Below are positions 4,660 to 6,278 of a stretch of 6,278 bases of DNA, in pieces (the stretch's first letter is position 1; every line of letters begins with the position of its first letter). The position numbers and the translations under genes are program-made. The notes beneath the pieces were generated by a model that made no database searches, was not told the DNA's origin, and worked only from the letters and a program-made list of their open reading frames with translations. The DNA comes from Gammaproteobacteria bacterium (GTDB taxonomy: Bacteria; Pseudomonadota; Gammaproteobacteria; Pseudomonadales; Halomonadaceae): assembly GCA_023485185.1 (NCBI GenBank), contig JAMCZP010000119.1:19417-25694 (forward strand), in the 5' to 3' direction.

Positions 4660-6278
4660 ATGGACACCCCTGACAGCAATAAAATTATCGAAAAATATTC
4701 GGAAGACTCGGGTAAGCGTCAGCTAACGGGCTTCTGGTTTTTAGTGATGCGGCTAACCGCGGTGGCGATGGCCGTTTTCCACCTTTATGCCGCAATGACG
4801 GGAGCCGTGAATACCCAAAACGCTATTCACCTGCTGTTTGCTCTTCCGTTGATTTTTTTGGGTTACTCCTGCCGTGCGAAAGATAACCAGCGCTTACCCT
4901 GGTTTGACGTTATTCCGGTGGTGTTAGCGGTTGCTGTTAGCGGCTACTACATCATGCAGTTTGACCGCATTATTTATGGGCTCGGTTATCTTATGCCGAC
5001 CACTTATGACCTGGTGTTTGGCCTATTGGCGATTCTGCTTCTGCTTGAAGCCTGCCGCCGCGCCATTGGACTGGCGTTTCCTATTTTGGTGCTTATCGCC
5101 CTCTCCTATGCCTATTTTGGCAACCACTTGCCTGGCGTGTGGGGGCATGGTGGGTTTGGCTGGGCCGACCTTGTCGCCACCTTCTACATGAGCCCGACGG
5201 GTATTTACGGCAGCTTGATGCGCACCTCCTCGACGGTGATCGTGGTGTTCATTATGTTTGGCGCGCTGCTGGTAACTACCGGTGGTGGCGATACATTTAT
5301 GCGTTTATCTAATTCCGTGACGGGTGGTATGGCGGGCGGTCCTGCTAAAGCCGCCACTCTCTGTAGCGCCCTGTTTGGCAGTATCAGCGGCAGTACTGCT
5401 GCCACTCTCTGTAGCGCCCTGTTTGGCAGTATCAGCGGCAGTACTGCTGCCAACGTCGCCACCACGGGTGTGTTCACGATTCCGTTAATGAAGAAAAGTG
5501 GCTACAGCCCACGTTTTGCGGCAGCCACGGAAGCGTCGGCTTCCACCGGTGGGCAAATTTTGCCGCCTATTATGGGCGCGGCCGCTTTTGTCATGGCCGA
5601 CGTTATTTCCGTTAGCTATCTGGAGATCATCGGTGCCGCACTTATTCCCGCGCTGCTTTTCTATCTCGCGATCTGGATGAGCGTGCACTTCGAAGCTAAA
5701 CGTCTAGGGCTAAACCCCATCCCTAAAGATCAGCGCCCGACGCTACGCGAGGGGCTGTTTAATATTGAAACGCTACTGCTACCGATTATTGTCCTTGTTA
5801 CCATGCTGGTGTTGCGTTATACCCCGACCACCGCCGCCGTGGCCGCGTATTTCACCGCCCTGCTGATTTACCTGTTCTCCTGGCGTAGCCCAGGTAGCTT
5901 TATGGATCGTTTGAAGTCGATTCCCGCTGCCTTGGAAGCGGGTGCCATGACGGCTGCGATGATCGCCGTTATCATCGGTAGCGTTGCGATTATTGCCTCA
6001 GTGATCAGCCTGACCGGTCTGGGCCTGAAAGTCTCATCGGTAATTCTTGTGGTCAGTGGCGGCGATGTTTTAGTTACTCTGCTGCTGGCGATGGTGGTCG
6101 CGATTATTTTAGGCATGGGGCTACCAACGGTGGCGGCCTATATGTTGGCGGCGTCTGTGGTGGCCGCGGCGTTTATTGAAGCGGGCCTGCCTAGCCTCTC
6201 GGCACACCTGTTTATCCTTTACTTTGCGATTCTTTCTGGGGTGACACCGCCGGTGGCGTTAGCGGCTTATATTGGTGG
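4660..6278 (+). CDS. TRAP transporter fused permease (4TM/12TM), TAXI-associated, with internal duplication; 3' end beyond window
   Basis: 539 complete codons are visible. The product is an inner-membrane protein in which the small (DctQ-like) and large (DctM-like) TRAP subunits are fused, as is usual for TAXI systems; these run to about 640 residues or more, so the last part is missing. A polar N-terminus (1-24) precedes hydrophobic segments at roughly 25-47, 53-70, 83-99 and 115-135, the small-subunit part. The large-subunit part follows with its landmarks GGPAK (226-230), SALFGSISGS, ANVATTGVFTIPLMKKSGY, ASTGGQILPPIMGAAAFVMAD, and, in the second half, GMGLPTVAAYM and SGVTPPVALAAYIG. It uses an ion gradient to import the solute brought by the binding protein encoded upstream. 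The oddity is a duplicated 16-residue unit, residues 232-247 repeated as 248-263, inside the most conserved motif of the large subunit. The reading frame stays open, but function may be impaired. Confidence 0.93.
   Translation, partial: MDTPDSNKIIEKYSEDSGKRQLTGFWFLVMRLTAVAMAVFHLYAAMTGAVNTQNAIHLLFALPLIFLGYSCRAKDNQRLPWFDVIPVVLAVAVSGYYIMQFDRIIYGLGYLMPTTYDLVFGLLAILLLLEACRRAIGLAFPILVLIALSYAYFGNHLPGVWGHGGFGWADLVATFYMSPTGIYGSLMRTSSTVIVVFIMFGALLVTTGGGDTFMRLSNSVTGGMAGGPAKAATLCSALFGSISGSTAATLCSALFGSISGSTAANVATTGVFTIPLMKKSGYSPRFAAATEASASTGGQILPPIMGAAAFVMADVISVSYLEIIGAALIPALLFYLAIWMSVHFEAKRLGLNPIPKDQRPTLREGLFNIETLLLPIIVLVTMLVLRYTPTTAAVAAYFTALLIYLFSWRSPGSFMDRLKSIPAALEAGAMTAAMIAVIIGSVAIIASVISLTGLGLKVSSVILVVSGGDVLVTLLLAMVVAIILGMGLPTVAAYMLAASVVAAAFIEAGLPSLSAHLFILYFAILSGVTPPVALAAYIG
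5353..5448 (+). repeat. Perfect in-frame 48-bp tandem duplication inside the TRAP permease
   Basis: Bases 5353-5400 and 5401-5448 are identical, each encoding ATLCSALFGSISGSTA. The period continues for 4 more bases (GCCA, 5449-5452), so the unit is bounded by a 4-bp microhomology, as expected for slippage or short-homology recombination. Removing one copy gives GGPAKAATLCSALFGSISGSTAANV split across the junction, which is the ordinary family pattern. Each unit ends with the 10-bp palindrome GCAGTACTGC (5390-5399 and 5438-5447). Confidence 0.95.

Noticed and set aside
5205..5477. Minus-strand 90-residue ORF with an internal protein repeat
   Set aside because: It is the complement of the permease gene; its repeat only mirrors the 48-bp tandem duplication on the coding strand.

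Overview
The window looks like part of a gammaproteobacterial chromosome of moderate GC content. The style of the proteins would fit a marine or halophilic lineage such as the Halomonadaceae, but this is an impression from the protein sequences, not a demonstrated placement. It holds five protein-coding genes in two divergent blocks. Both outer genes run off the window. I see no tRNA, rRNA, CRISPR array or insertion sequence.

Left block, minus strand: a GntR/FCD-type regulator (1500-2192) followed 56 bases later by an aconitase-family hydratase (1443 down past base 1, C-terminal part missing). The pair looks like a regulator-enzyme operon. The hydratase keeps most of the aconitase active site, but serine replaces the first of the three cysteines that hold the iron-sulphur cluster, and other changes cluster around the same site. 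It is probably a divergent subfamily whose substrate may not be citrate.

Right block, plus strand: a LysR-type regulator (2410-3360), then a TAXI-type TRAP solute-binding protein (3548-4534) and a fused TRAP permease (4660 past the right end). A strong hairpin separates the binding protein from the permease. The most striking feature of the window lies in the permease: a perfect, in-frame, 48-bp tandem duplication (5353-5448) that doubles 16 residues of a highly conserved glycine/serine-rich motif of the large membrane domain.

The 217-bp region between the two regulators holds promoter-like elements and two TTGTNTACAA-like sites, 63 bp apart, that could be GntR/FCD operators. Taken together, the locus reads as a small uptake-and-catabolism island for an unidentified organic acid: TRAP import across the inner membrane, a hydro-lyase of the aconitase family acting on the imported acid or a derivative, and two transcription factors sensing it. 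The substrate cannot be read from the sequence.
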